Origin: Parvibaculum sp.
GTDB taxonomy: Bacteria; Pseudomonadota; Alphaproteobacteria; Parvibaculales; Parvibaculaceae
Direction of reading: 5' to 3'
Assembly (NCBI RefSeq): GCF_030694575.1
Contig: NZ_JAUYUS010000013.1
Location: forward strand, 1 to 56,555
Length of the DNA stretch: 56,555 nucleotides
Positions 7,905 to 14,853 of this stretch are shown in pieces. Below the pieces are notes generated by a model. It worked only from the letters and a program-made list of their open reading frames with translations. It did no database searches and was not told where the DNA came from. Positions within the stretch are counted from its first letter, which is position 1. Each line of letters begins with the position of its first letter. The position numbers and the translations under genes are program-made.

Positions 7905-8699
7905 TCAGGGTGCGAGAATATCCGCCTGAAGCAGGGCGGGCTCGAAGGGAATGACGACGCGGCTGTCCGGCGCGGGCTTTTCGGCGGGCTGGCCGCGATA
8001 GTCGACGCGGGCGAGCAGGTCGCGGATGAGATGAATGCGAGCGAGGCGCTTGTCGTCGGCGCGGACGACATTCCAGGGCGCGACGGAGGTGTGGGTGCGG
8101 AGAAGCATGGCGTCGCGGGCGCGGCTGTAGCCGGTCCAGTGTTTCACGGCGACGTTGTCGATGGGCGAAATCTTCCACTGTTTCAGCGGATCCGTGCGGC
8201 GGTCGGCGAGGCGCTTCTTCTGTTCGGGTTTCGAGATGTCGAGATAATATTTCAGGAGGACGGTTCCCGAGCCGACCAGCATGTCTTCGTATTGCGGCAC
8301 GGAGACCATGAAGCGCTCATATTGCTCGTCGTCGCAGAAGCCCATCACCCGCTCGACGCCGGCGCGGTTGTACCAGCTCCGGTTGAAGATCACGAGTTCG
8401 CGCGCGGCGGGAAGATGCGCAGTGAAGCGCTGGAAATACCATTCGCTCCGTTCGCGGTCGGAGGGCGTGCCCAGCGCGACGACGCGCGTCTCGCGGGGAC
8501 TGAGATGCTGGACGATGCGCTTGACGACGCCGTCCTTGCCGGCGGCGTCGCGGCCTTCGAGGATCACCAGCAGTTTGCGGTCGCGCGCGATGATGTCGCG
8601 CTGGAGTTTCACCAGTTCGACCTGAAGCTCGTAGAGCTCCTTCTTGTAGCGCTTGTCCGACAGCGCGGGCGGGTCTGCCGGTCTTTTGGTGCCGCTCAT
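7905..8699 (-). CDS. ppk2: polyphosphate kinase 2 (PPK2 family)
   Basis: A 264-residue cytoplasmic enzyme that transfers phosphate between polyphosphate and nucleotides. The Walker A motif GRDAAGKDG (residues 49-57), the 'FNRSWYNRAGVERVMGF' segment and the lid-type 'RRTDPLKQWKISPID' segment are diagnostic of one-domain PPK2. Length matches. An in-frame ATG 29 codons upstream exists, but that extension is not family-like, so 8699 is preferred. It is the first gene of a three-gene operon with a MgtC/DUF4010 membrane protein and rlmJ. Whether it makes ATP, GTP or polyphosphate cannot be told from these motifs. Confidence 0.93.
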   Translation of the reverse strand: MSGTKRPADPPALSDKRYKKELYELQVELVKLQRDIIARDRKLLVILEGRDAAGKDGVVKRIVQHLSPRETRVVALGTPSDRERSEWYFQRFTAHLPAARELVIFNRSWYNRAGVERVMGFCDDEQYERFMVSVPQYEDMLVGSGTVLLKYYLDISKPEQKKRLADRRTDPLKQWKISPIDNVAVKHWTGYSRARDAMLLRTHTSVAPWNVVRADDKRLARIHLIRDLLARVDYRGQPAEKPAPDSRVVIPFEPALLQADILAP

Positions 8700-8822
8700 C
8701 TGACTGTTTTCCGAAAGGGACGATCGAGGGAGCCTAGACCCACGCTCCCGGCCCCGGAAGACCCTGTGTCGCCGCAGGCGCGCCAAAGGGGCTTGATCCC
8801 GGCGCGGGGAGCGGCTAGTGAT

Positions 8823-8839
8823 ATGTTATAATATATCAT
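8823..8839. promoter_or_regulatory. candidate Zur box upstream of znuD
   Basis: ATGTTATAATATATCAT is a 17-base dyad with one mismatched symmetric pair, embedded in a GC-rich context. It closely matches the alphaproteobacterial zinc-uptake regulator operator (core GTTATAnTATAAC). It lies 20 bases upstream of the znuD start, where a bound repressor would block transcription when zinc is ample. Confidence 0.75.
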
Positions 8840-8858
8840 TTCAGTCAGGGGGCTCTTC

Positions 8859-10934
8859 ATGTCATACCGGTCTTTCCGTGCGCCGGCTTTCGTCCGGCGG
8901 GGCATTTTCATCGGCGTGTCGCTGAGCGCACTTTGCGCCGCGCTGCCGGCAGGCGCCGAAGAGGCGGCGGACGAGAAGGAAGCGGTGCAACTGGTGCCGC
9001 TCTTCGTGACGGCATCGCCGCTGGCCGCGCCGCTCGACGAACTCGCCGTGCCGGTGACGGTCGTGACGCAGGACGAGGTGCTGACGTCGTCCGCCTCGAC
9101 CATCGGCGCGCTGCTGAAGGACAAGCCCGGCATCACCGAAAGCTCTTTCGCGGCGGGCGCGAGCCGGCCGATCATTCGCGGCCTCGACAATACGCGCGTG
9201 CGCGTGCAGGAGAACGGCATCGGCGCGGGCGACGTGTCGGCGGTGAGCGAGGATCATGGCGTGCCGATCGATCCCCTGACGGCGAAGCGCGTGGAAGTGG
9301 TGCGCGGGCCGGCGACGCTGCGCTATGGCAGCGAGGCGATCGGCGGCGTGGTGAACGTGCTCAACGACCGCATTCCGACGATGCTGCCGGAAGGCGGCTT
9401 CGAGGGCGAGGCGTCGGTTTCCTACGACACGGTGAATGACGGGCGGCGCATCTATGGCGAGATGAATGCGGGCGAGGGGAATGTCGCTTTCCATCTCGAC
9501 AGTTTCGCGCGCAAGACGGACGACTACCGTATTCCGGGGCCGGTGGACCGGCAGGTGAATACGTGGACGGAGACATCCGGCATCGCGGGCGGCGCCTCCG
9601 TCATTATCGACGAGGATGCGGTCAGCGGCTATGCGGGCGCGGCGGTCAGCTATTACGACAGCAATTACGGCATCCCGGCGGGCGATCCGCTTGACCCGAT
9701 CCATATCGACATGCGGCAGACGAAAGTGCAGGCCGCGAGCGAACTCGAATTCAACGACGGGCCGTTCAGCAAGCTCGGGCTGACCGGCGGCTACAGCGAC
9801 TATTCGCATGGCGAGATCGATAGCGTGGGGGATACGGGCTCGCGCTTCGACAACAAGGAATGGGAAGCGCGGGGCGAGTTGTCGCATCGCGCGGTGGGAC
9901 CGCTCACGGGCGCCATCGGCATCCATGCGCGCGGGCGCAAGCTCGAAGCCGCAGGCGAGGGCGGCGAACTGATCGCGCCTTCGGATACGGACGCCATTGC
10001 CGGTTTCATTTTCGAGGAAATGCCGCTCGCGGGCGAGTGGCTGAAGCTGCAGGGATCGGGCCGGGCGGAACATGTGAACGTGACGGGCACCGCGCTCGAT
10101 ACGGTGAGTGCGCTCGAATTCGACAGCGAGCGGAGCTTCACGCCGCTCAGCTTCGCGGCGGGGCTCGTGGCGAATGCGGGCAATGGCTGGGTGTTCGGCT
10201 TCAACGCACAGCGCGTGGAGCGGGCGCCGGACGCGCTGGAGCTTTATTCCAAGGGACCGCACGAGGCGACGGAGACGTTCGAGATCGGCGATCCGACGCT
10301 CGGCAAGGAAACCGCGCGGACGCTGGAACTGACCGCGAAGCGCACAGGCGACGATTATTCGTTCGAGGCGGCGGTGTTCCATACCGAGTTCAGCGACTTC
10401 ATCTACAAGCAGCTGACAGGCATCACCTGCGACGACGATTTCGCTTCCTGCGGCGCCGGAACGGAGCTCGACCAGGTGCTGTTCACGCAGGAGGACGCGA
10501 CTTTCCGCGGGTTCGAAGCGGCGGGCCGCGTGACGCTCATGCGCTGGGGAACGGCGAAGGCCGGCCTCAGCGGACAATTCGACATGGTGCGCGCCGAACT
10601 CGACGCGGGCGGCAACGTGCCCCGCATTCCGCCGATGCGGGCGGGCGCGGGCGTCTTCTACGCGGATGAGCAATTGTCGGGCGAGTTCGGTTTCCTGCAT
10701 GCCTTCGAGCAGGACCGGCTGTCGGCGAACGAGACGGAGACGGGAAGCTATACGAACCTCAAGGGCGAGGTGCGCTACCTGATGCCGTCGGCCTCGGGGA
10801 GCACGTCGCTCGAGCTTGCGCTGGTGGGCGAGAACTTGCTCGACGAGGACATCCGCAACCATGTTTCGTTCAAGAAGAACGATGTGCTGCAGCCGGGACG
10901 CAATGTCCGGGTGGTGCTGACGGCACGCTTCTGA
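8859..10934 (+). CDS. znuD: ZnuD-like TonB-dependent receptor, probable zinc uptake
   Basis: A 691-residue outer-membrane receptor with a signal peptide (cleavage after PAGA, about residue 33), a plug domain (about residues 45-165) and a 22-strand-type barrel ending in the aromatic terminal residue Phe. The plug segment 'GDVSAVSEDHGVPIDPL' and the 'RVEVVRGPATLRYGSEAIGGVVNV' stretch are typical of the ZnuD group. The start has a CAGGGGG site. The Zur box directly upstream supports zinc as the substrate. Long histidine-rich extracellular loops of some ZnuD proteins are not obvious here. A TonB-box-like stretch 'LVPLFVTA' follows the signal peptide. Confidence 0.85.
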   Translation: MSYRSFRAPAFVRRGIFIGVSLSALCAALPAGAEEAADEKEAVQLVPLFVTASPLAAPLDELAVPVTVVTQDEVLTSSASTIGALLKDKPGITESSFAAGASRPIIRGLDNTRVRVQENGIGAGDVSAVSEDHGVPIDPLTAKRVEVVRGPATLRYGSEAIGGVVNVLNDRIPTMLPEGGFEGEASVSYDTVNDGRRIYGEMNAGEGNVAFHLDSFARKTDDYRIPGPVDRQVNTWTETSGIAGGASVIIDEDAVSGYAGAAVSYYDSNYGIPAGDPLDPIHIDMRQTKVQAASELEFNDGPFSKLGLTGGYSDYSHGEIDSVGDTGSRFDNKEWEARGELSHRAVGPLTGAIGIHARGRKLEAAGEGGELIAPSDTDAIAGFIFEEMPLAGEWLKLQGSGRAEHVNVTGTALDTVSALEFDSERSFTPLSFAAGLVANAGNGWVFGFNAQRVERAPDALELYSKGPHEATETFEIGDPTLGKETARTLELTAKRTGDDYSFEAAVFHTEFSDFIYKQLTGITCDDDFASCGAGTELDQVLFTQEDATFRGFEAAGRVTLMRWGTAKAGLSGQFDMVRAELDAGGNVPRIPPMRAGAGVFYADEQLSGEFGFLHAFEQDRLSANETETGSYTNLKGEVRYLMPSASGSTSLELALVGENLLDEDIRNHVSFKKNDVLQPGRNVRVVLTARF

Positions 10935-11018
10935 AGCGCCGGCGGCGCTCGCTTCGGCGGGCGCCGCGGCTTGCCACATGAGGGGCGGTGCGTTGCGCGT
11001 TTTTCCTGCTTAGCCTAC

Positions 11019-11699
11019 CTACAGGCCGATGAAGGGCTGGAGGGCGCGGGCGATCCAGCCGTCGAAGCGGGTCGGGCCTTCGGTGACGGCGAGGCAGATG
11101 CATTCTTCCTCCGTGCCGATCTGGAGGCTGTGCATCTCGGTGTCGTCGCTCTCCTCGACATCGCCGGCGGCGAAACGGCCATGTGGATCCTCGAAGCTGC
11201 CTTTCAGCACCAGCACGAGTTCGGTGCCGCTGTGGCCGTGCTTCGGGATTTTCACGCCGGGGCGGGCGCGGAGCATCCAGAGGCGCTGGTCGTTGGGGCC
11301 GCCGCGCCAGAGCTTCACCTTCTTCATGCCGGGGCCGAGGAAGCTCCAGTTCAGATCGTCGACGCCACGGCCGAGCCAGGCGCGCAAGGGCGGCGGAAGC
11401 GGGTCGGCGGATTTGCTTTCGACGCGAGGACGCGCGGCGATTTCCGCCTGCGCTTCATCGAGGAGGGCGAGCGTGCGCGCGAGCGCTTCGGGCGCCATGC
11501 GCTCCGGCGCGAGCGTGTCGAGGAGCGCGCCGCCGGCGGCTTCCGCCACGGCGAGGCGCGGCGCGGCATCGTCGAGAAAACTCAGGTGGCAAGCGACGAG
11601 CAGCGACTGGCCTTCGCTCAAGCTGCCAGCGGCGTAGGCCATCAGCCATTCCTCGCCGAGACGGTGGGTGACGGGGCCGTATGTAAAGGGGGCGCTCAT
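11019..11699 (-). CDS. chrR: ChrR-type cupin anti-sigma factor (atypical zinc site)
   Basis: A 226-residue cytoplasmic anti-sigma factor that should hold RpoE inactive until singlet oxygen or a related stress appears. Residues 1-85 form the anti-sigma domain (LMAYAAGSLSEGQSLLVACHL) and about 118-205 a cupin with candidate metal ligands His154, His156, Glu160 and His190. In the reference ChrR the first domain binds zinc through H-x25-H-x3-C-x2-C. Here His12 and His38 keep their spacing, but the two cysteine positions are Leu42 and Ala45; a cysteine sits instead at 37. The gene overlaps rpoE by four bases (ATGA). Confidence 0.9.
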   Translation of the reverse strand: MSAPFTYGPVTHRLGEEWLMAYAAGSLSEGQSLLVACHLSFLDDAAPRLAVAEAAGGALLDTLAPERMAPEALARTLALLDEAQAEIAARPRVESKSADPLPPPLRAWLGRGVDDLNWSFLGPGMKKVKLWRGGPNDQRLWMLRARPGVKIPKHGHSGTELVLVLKGSFEDPHGRFAAGDVEESDDTEMHSLQIGTEEECICLAVTEGPTRFDGWIARALQPFIGL

Positions 11700-12280
11700 T
11701 TCAGATCCTCCAGCGCCGGACGCAAACGCGCGAACGCCAGTCTCAAACGCGATTTCACTGTGCCGAGCGGTATTCCGAGCCGCTCGGCAATAGCGGAATG
11801 GGGCAGGCCTTCGAGGAAGGAAAGCTCGACGGCTTCGGCCTGATCGGGGGGCAGGCCGACAAGCGCCTCGCGGACGCGGAGGCCTATTTCGGCACCGGCC
11901 ATCTCCTCGTCGGCGGGACGGGGCGCCTCGGGAAGCAGCATCGGGTCAGAGGGATCGAAATCCGGACGGCGCTCGCGGCGCACCGTGTCGATGAAACGAT
12001 TGCGCGCGATGGTGAAGATCCAGGTGCCTGGGGAGGCCTTGGTTCCGTCGAACTGGGCCGCCTTGCGCCAGACGGTCAGCATCACCTCCTGCGCGAGATC
12101 CTCGGCAAGGCGCTCGTCGACGCGGAGGCGCCGCAGATAGGATTTCACCCTCGGCGCGTAATGGCCGAAGAGCCGCGCGAAGGCGGTGCGATCGGCATGA
12201 AGCGCGATGGCCGCGATCAGCCGTGCCATCTCTTCCGGGCTTCCCGCCGGCGCCTCTCCGGGCGCCTTGTCTTCATTCAT
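11696..12280 (-). CDS. rpoE: RpoE-like ECF (group 11) RNA polymerase sigma factor
   Basis: A 194-residue sigma factor with region 2 ('YAPRVKSYLRRLRVDERLAEDLAQEVMLTVWRKAAQFD' split across helices) and region 4 ('LPPDQAEAVELSFLEGLPHSAIAERLGIPLGTVKSRLRLAFARLR'). Pairing with a ChrR cupin anti-sigma factor marks the ECF11 group, known for the singlet oxygen response. An open frame extends 60 codons upstream, but the ATG at 12280 is preceded by GAGGAAG and fits the family length. A TGATCC-N18-TATCTG promoter about 90 bases upstream suggests autoregulation. Confidence 0.93.
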   Translation of the reverse strand: MNEDKAPGEAPAGSPEEMARLIAAIALHADRTAFARLFGHYAPRVKSYLRRLRVDERLAEDLAQEVMLTVWRKAAQFDGTKASPGTWIFTIARNRFIDTVRRERRPDFDPSDPMLLPEAPRPADEEMAGAEIGLRVREALVGLPPDQAEAVELSFLEGLPHSAIAERLGIPLGTVKSRLRLAFARLRPALEDLK

Positions 12281-12368
12281 CAGGCCCAGCTTCCTCAGGT
12301 TCGGCTGCCAGTCATGGCAGCCGGCTCGAGCCGGTCCGATCCGCAGTGCGTGTTTCGTGCGCATGATG

Positions 12369-12398
12369 CAGATACGGGGTCCGTCCCGCCATGGATCA
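12369..12398 (-). promoter_or_regulatory. candidate ECF11 (RpoE) promoter for rpoE-chrR
   Basis: On the minus strand TGATCC (12398-12393) is followed after exactly 18 bases by TATCTG (12374-12369). TGATCC with an 18-base spacer and a TA-starting -10 is the known ECF11 promoter pattern. The distance to the rpoE start is about 90 bases. The same hexamer and spacer occur on the other strand 80 bases away. Confidence 0.7.
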
Positions 12399-12477
12399 CC
12401 CACGGCGTAGCGCCTGCGGGAGAGTCTAGGGAAAAGCGGGCGGGCGCGATAGCAGGGCATGTGGACGCACGCGTTTG

Positions 12478-12507
12478 TGATCCGGCAGGGCGGCGGCCGC
12501 GTAGGGA
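12478..12507 (+). promoter_or_regulatory. candidate ECF11 (RpoE) promoter for the FAD oxidoreductase operon
   Basis: TGATCC (12478-12483), an 18-base spacer and TAGGGA (12502-12507) match the ECF11 pattern. The predicted start of transcription is about 30 bases before the ATG at 12547. Together with the divergent promoter it places both operons under the neighbouring sigma factor. Confidence 0.7.
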
Positions 12508-12546
12508 TGAGGACAATCCGCTCAGTCTTTCCGCCAGAGGAATTTC

Positions 12547-13959
12547 ATGTCTCCCTTCGACGACCGCGTTTTCCCATCCGATCCGGCGTCCGGAATGGAT
12601 GGTTCCGGCGGCCCCCGGCGGCTGCGCATCGCGGTGGCGGGCACGGGCATTTCCGGGCTTTCGGCGGCGTGGCTGCTGTCGTCGCGGCACGATGTGACGG
12701 TTTACGAGAAGGACGCGCGGCCGGGCGGGCATTCGAACACCGTGGTCGCGGAGTGCGCGGAGGGGCCGGTCGCGGTCGATACCGGCTTCATCGTCTACAA
12801 TGAACTCAACTATCCGAACCTGACGGCGCTGTTCAGACATCTCGGCGTCGAGACGATGGCGAGCGACATGTCGTTCGCGGCTTCGCTCGAAACGGGAACG
12901 GCGCGGCGTTTCGAATATTCGGGCTCGGGGCTGAACGGGATTTTCGCCGACCGGCGCAACATCGCGAGCCCGCGCATGTGGCGGATGATCGGCGACATCG
13001 TGAAGCTTTACCGCGCGGCGCCGGACCTCATCTCGATGACGGGGCTCGACGAGAAGCCGCTCGGGCAGTTTTTGCGCGAACAGGGCTATTCGGCGTCGCT
13101 GCGCGACGATCACCTGCTGCCGATGTGCGCGGCGATATGGTCGCTGCCGCTCGAAAGCGTGGAGCGGTTTCCGGCGCTGGCGTTTCTGCGCTTCTTCGAC
13201 AATCACGGATTGATGCGGCTGAAGGGCCGGCCGGCATGGCGGACGGTGAAGGGCGGCTCGCGCGAATATGTGGCGAAGCTGGCGGCGGCGCTCGACGGGC
13301 GGATCAGGTTCGGCACGGGCGTGACGCGGGTCGTGCGCGACGGCGAGGGCGCGACGGTGCATGACAGCCGGGGCGGCGTGGCGCGCTACGACCATGTGGT
13401 GATCGCGGCGCATAGCGACGAGGCGCTGGCGATGCTCGGCGATGCGGATGAGCGCGAGCGCAGGCTGCTGGGCGCGATGCCCTACCGGCACAATGTGGCG
13501 TGGCTGCATTCGGACGCGTCGTTCATGCCGGTGCAGAAGCGCGTCTGGGCGAGCTGGAATTATATGGGCGGCGGCGCGGGCGCGCCGGTCTGCGTCAGCT
13601 ACTGGATGAACAAGCTGCAGGCGCTGCCGACGGAGCGGCAGCTTTTCGTGACGCTCAACCCGTCGCACGAGCCGGCACCCGGGAGCGTGGTGACGCGGAT
13701 CGACTACGATCATCCGGTGTTCGACGCCGGCGCCTTCGCGGCGCAGAAACAGCTCTGGCAGATACAGGGGCGGCGGCGGACATGGTTTTGCGGCGCCTAT
13801 TTCGGTTCGGGTTTTCACGAGGACGGATTGCAGGCGGGGCTTGCGGTGGCGGAGGAACTGGGCGGCACGATGCGGCCCTGGACCGTCGCCGATCCGTCGG
13901 GCCGGATCAGCCTGCCGCCGCGGGCGGAGCGGAGCGCGAGAGAGGAGGCAGCCGCATGA
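12547..13959 (+). CDS. FAD/NAD(P)-dependent oxidoreductase, amine-oxidase-like (COG2907 type)
   Basis: A 470-residue flavoprotein. The dinucleotide-binding motif VAGTGISGLSAAWLL (about residues 30-44) and the following 'VTVYEKDARPGGHSNTV' are typical of the protoporphyrinogen-oxidase/amine-oxidase fold; a C-terminal 'WFCGAYFGSGFHEDGLQAGL' segment contacts FAD in the family. The substrate is unknown. In many alphaproteobacteria this gene lies with DUF1365 and a cyclopropane-fatty-acid-synthase-like gene in the RpoE-ChrR regulon, which suggests a role in lipid modification or protection under photo-oxidative stress. It overlaps the DUF1365 gene by four bases and follows a TGATCC promoter. Confidence 0.85.
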   Translation: MSPFDDRVFPSDPASGMDGSGGPRRLRIAVAGTGISGLSAAWLLSSRHDVTVYEKDARPGGHSNTVVAECAEGPVAVDTGFIVYNELNYPNLTALFRHLGVETMASDMSFAASLETGTARRFEYSGSGLNGIFADRRNIASPRMWRMIGDIVKLYRAAPDLISMTGLDEKPLGQFLREQGYSASLRDDHLLPMCAAIWSLPLESVERFPALAFLRFFDNHGLMRLKGRPAWRTVKGGSREYVAKLAAALDGRIRFGTGVTRVVRDGEGATVHDSRGGVARYDHVVIAAHSDEALAMLGDADERERRLLGAMPYRHNVAWLHSDASFMPVQKRVWASWNYMGGGAGAPVCVSYWMNKLQALPTERQLFVTLNPSHEPAPGSVVTRIDYDHPVFDAGAFAAQKQLWQIQGRRRTWFCGAYFGSGFHEDGLQAGLAVAEELGGTMRPWTVADPSGRISLPPRAERSAREEAAA

Positions 13960-14768
13960 CGGAGATGCCGCAATCGCGGCTTTATCCGGGGCGGGTGTTT
14001 CACCGGCGGCTGCGGCCGCGCGTGCACGAGCTGAGTTACCGCGTCTTCTACATGCTGCTCGACCTCGACGAACTGCCGGCGCTGCACCGGTGCTCGCTGC
14101 TTTTTTCCTATAACGGATCTTCGCTGTTCGGATTTCACGACAGCGATCACGGCGACGGATCGGGACGGCCCTTGCGGGGCTGGATCGAGGCGCAGCTTGC
14201 GCGGGCGGGGATCGATACCGGCGGAGGCCGCATCCTGGCGCTGACGTTTCCACGCGTGCTCGGCTATGTGTTCAATCCGCTGACGGTTTACTTCTGCCAG
14301 CGCGAGGATGGCACGCTTGCCGCGATGCTCTATGAGGTGAACAACACGTTCGGCGACCGGCACAGCTATCTGATTCCGGTCGCGGACGGTGGCGCGGAGG
14401 CGGTGACGCAGGAATGCGAGAAGGCGTTCTATGTGTCGCCGTTCATCCCGGTTGCTGGGCGCTATCGCTTCAAGCTGTTGCGGCCCGGCGCGCGCATGGC
14501 GCTCACCATCCGCGAGAGCGACGAGGCGGGGGCGCTTCTCACCGCATCCTTCGCGGGCGAGGCGCGGGCCTTTTCAGACGGCCAGCTTGCGCTGGCGTTC
14601 CTGCGGCATCCGCTGATGACGCTGAAGGTGGTGGGCGGCATTCATATCGAGGCGTTCAGGCTCTGGCTGAAGGGCATGCGCCCGGCGGCGCGGCCGGCGG
14701 CGCCCGCAAGCCCGGTGACGATCGTCCCGTTTCGGGACGAAGCGGCATTTTCGGGCCCCCGTGTGTAA
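13956..14768 (+). CDS. DUF1365 domain-containing protein
   Basis: A 270-residue protein with the DUF1365 hallmarks: N-terminal 'GRVFHRRLRPRVHELSYRVFYMLLDLDEL', central 'LTFPRVLGYVFNPLTVYFC' and 'LYEVNNTFGDRHSYLIP', and the 'CEKAFYVSPFIPV' segment. The biochemical role is unknown. The ATG at 13956 overlaps the preceding stop (ATGA) and has an AGAGGAGG site, so it is co-translated with the FAD oxidoreductase. Its place beside rpoE-chrR is the standard context of the family. No cyclopropane-fatty-acid-synthase gene follows here, unlike in many relatives. Confidence 0.88.
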   Translation: MTEMPQSRLYPGRVFHRRLRPRVHELSYRVFYMLLDLDELPALHRCSLLFSYNGSSLFGFHDSDHGDGSGRPLRGWIEAQLARAGIDTGGGRILALTFPRVLGYVFNPLTVYFCQREDGTLAAMLYEVNNTFGDRHSYLIPVADGGAEAVTQECEKAFYVSPFIPVAGRYRFKLLRPGARMALTIRESDEAGALLTASFAGEARAFSDGQLALAFLRHPLMTLKVVGGIHIEAFRLWLKGMRPAARPAAPASPVTIVPFRDEAAFSGPRV

Positions 14769-14853
14769 CGCAATCTTAGTTCCCCTCTCTCTATAAAAGC
14801 ACGAGTTTCCGCCAGAACCGCCTGCTTCCGCGCAGGCGAGCCGGAAGGTACGA

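Noticed and set aside
8862-10979. A 705-codon open frame on the minus strand opposite znuD
   Set aside because: It lies wholly opposite a gene with signal peptide, plug and barrel motifs. Its translation is Arg/His/Ala-rich low-complexity, typical of antisense frames in GC-rich DNA.
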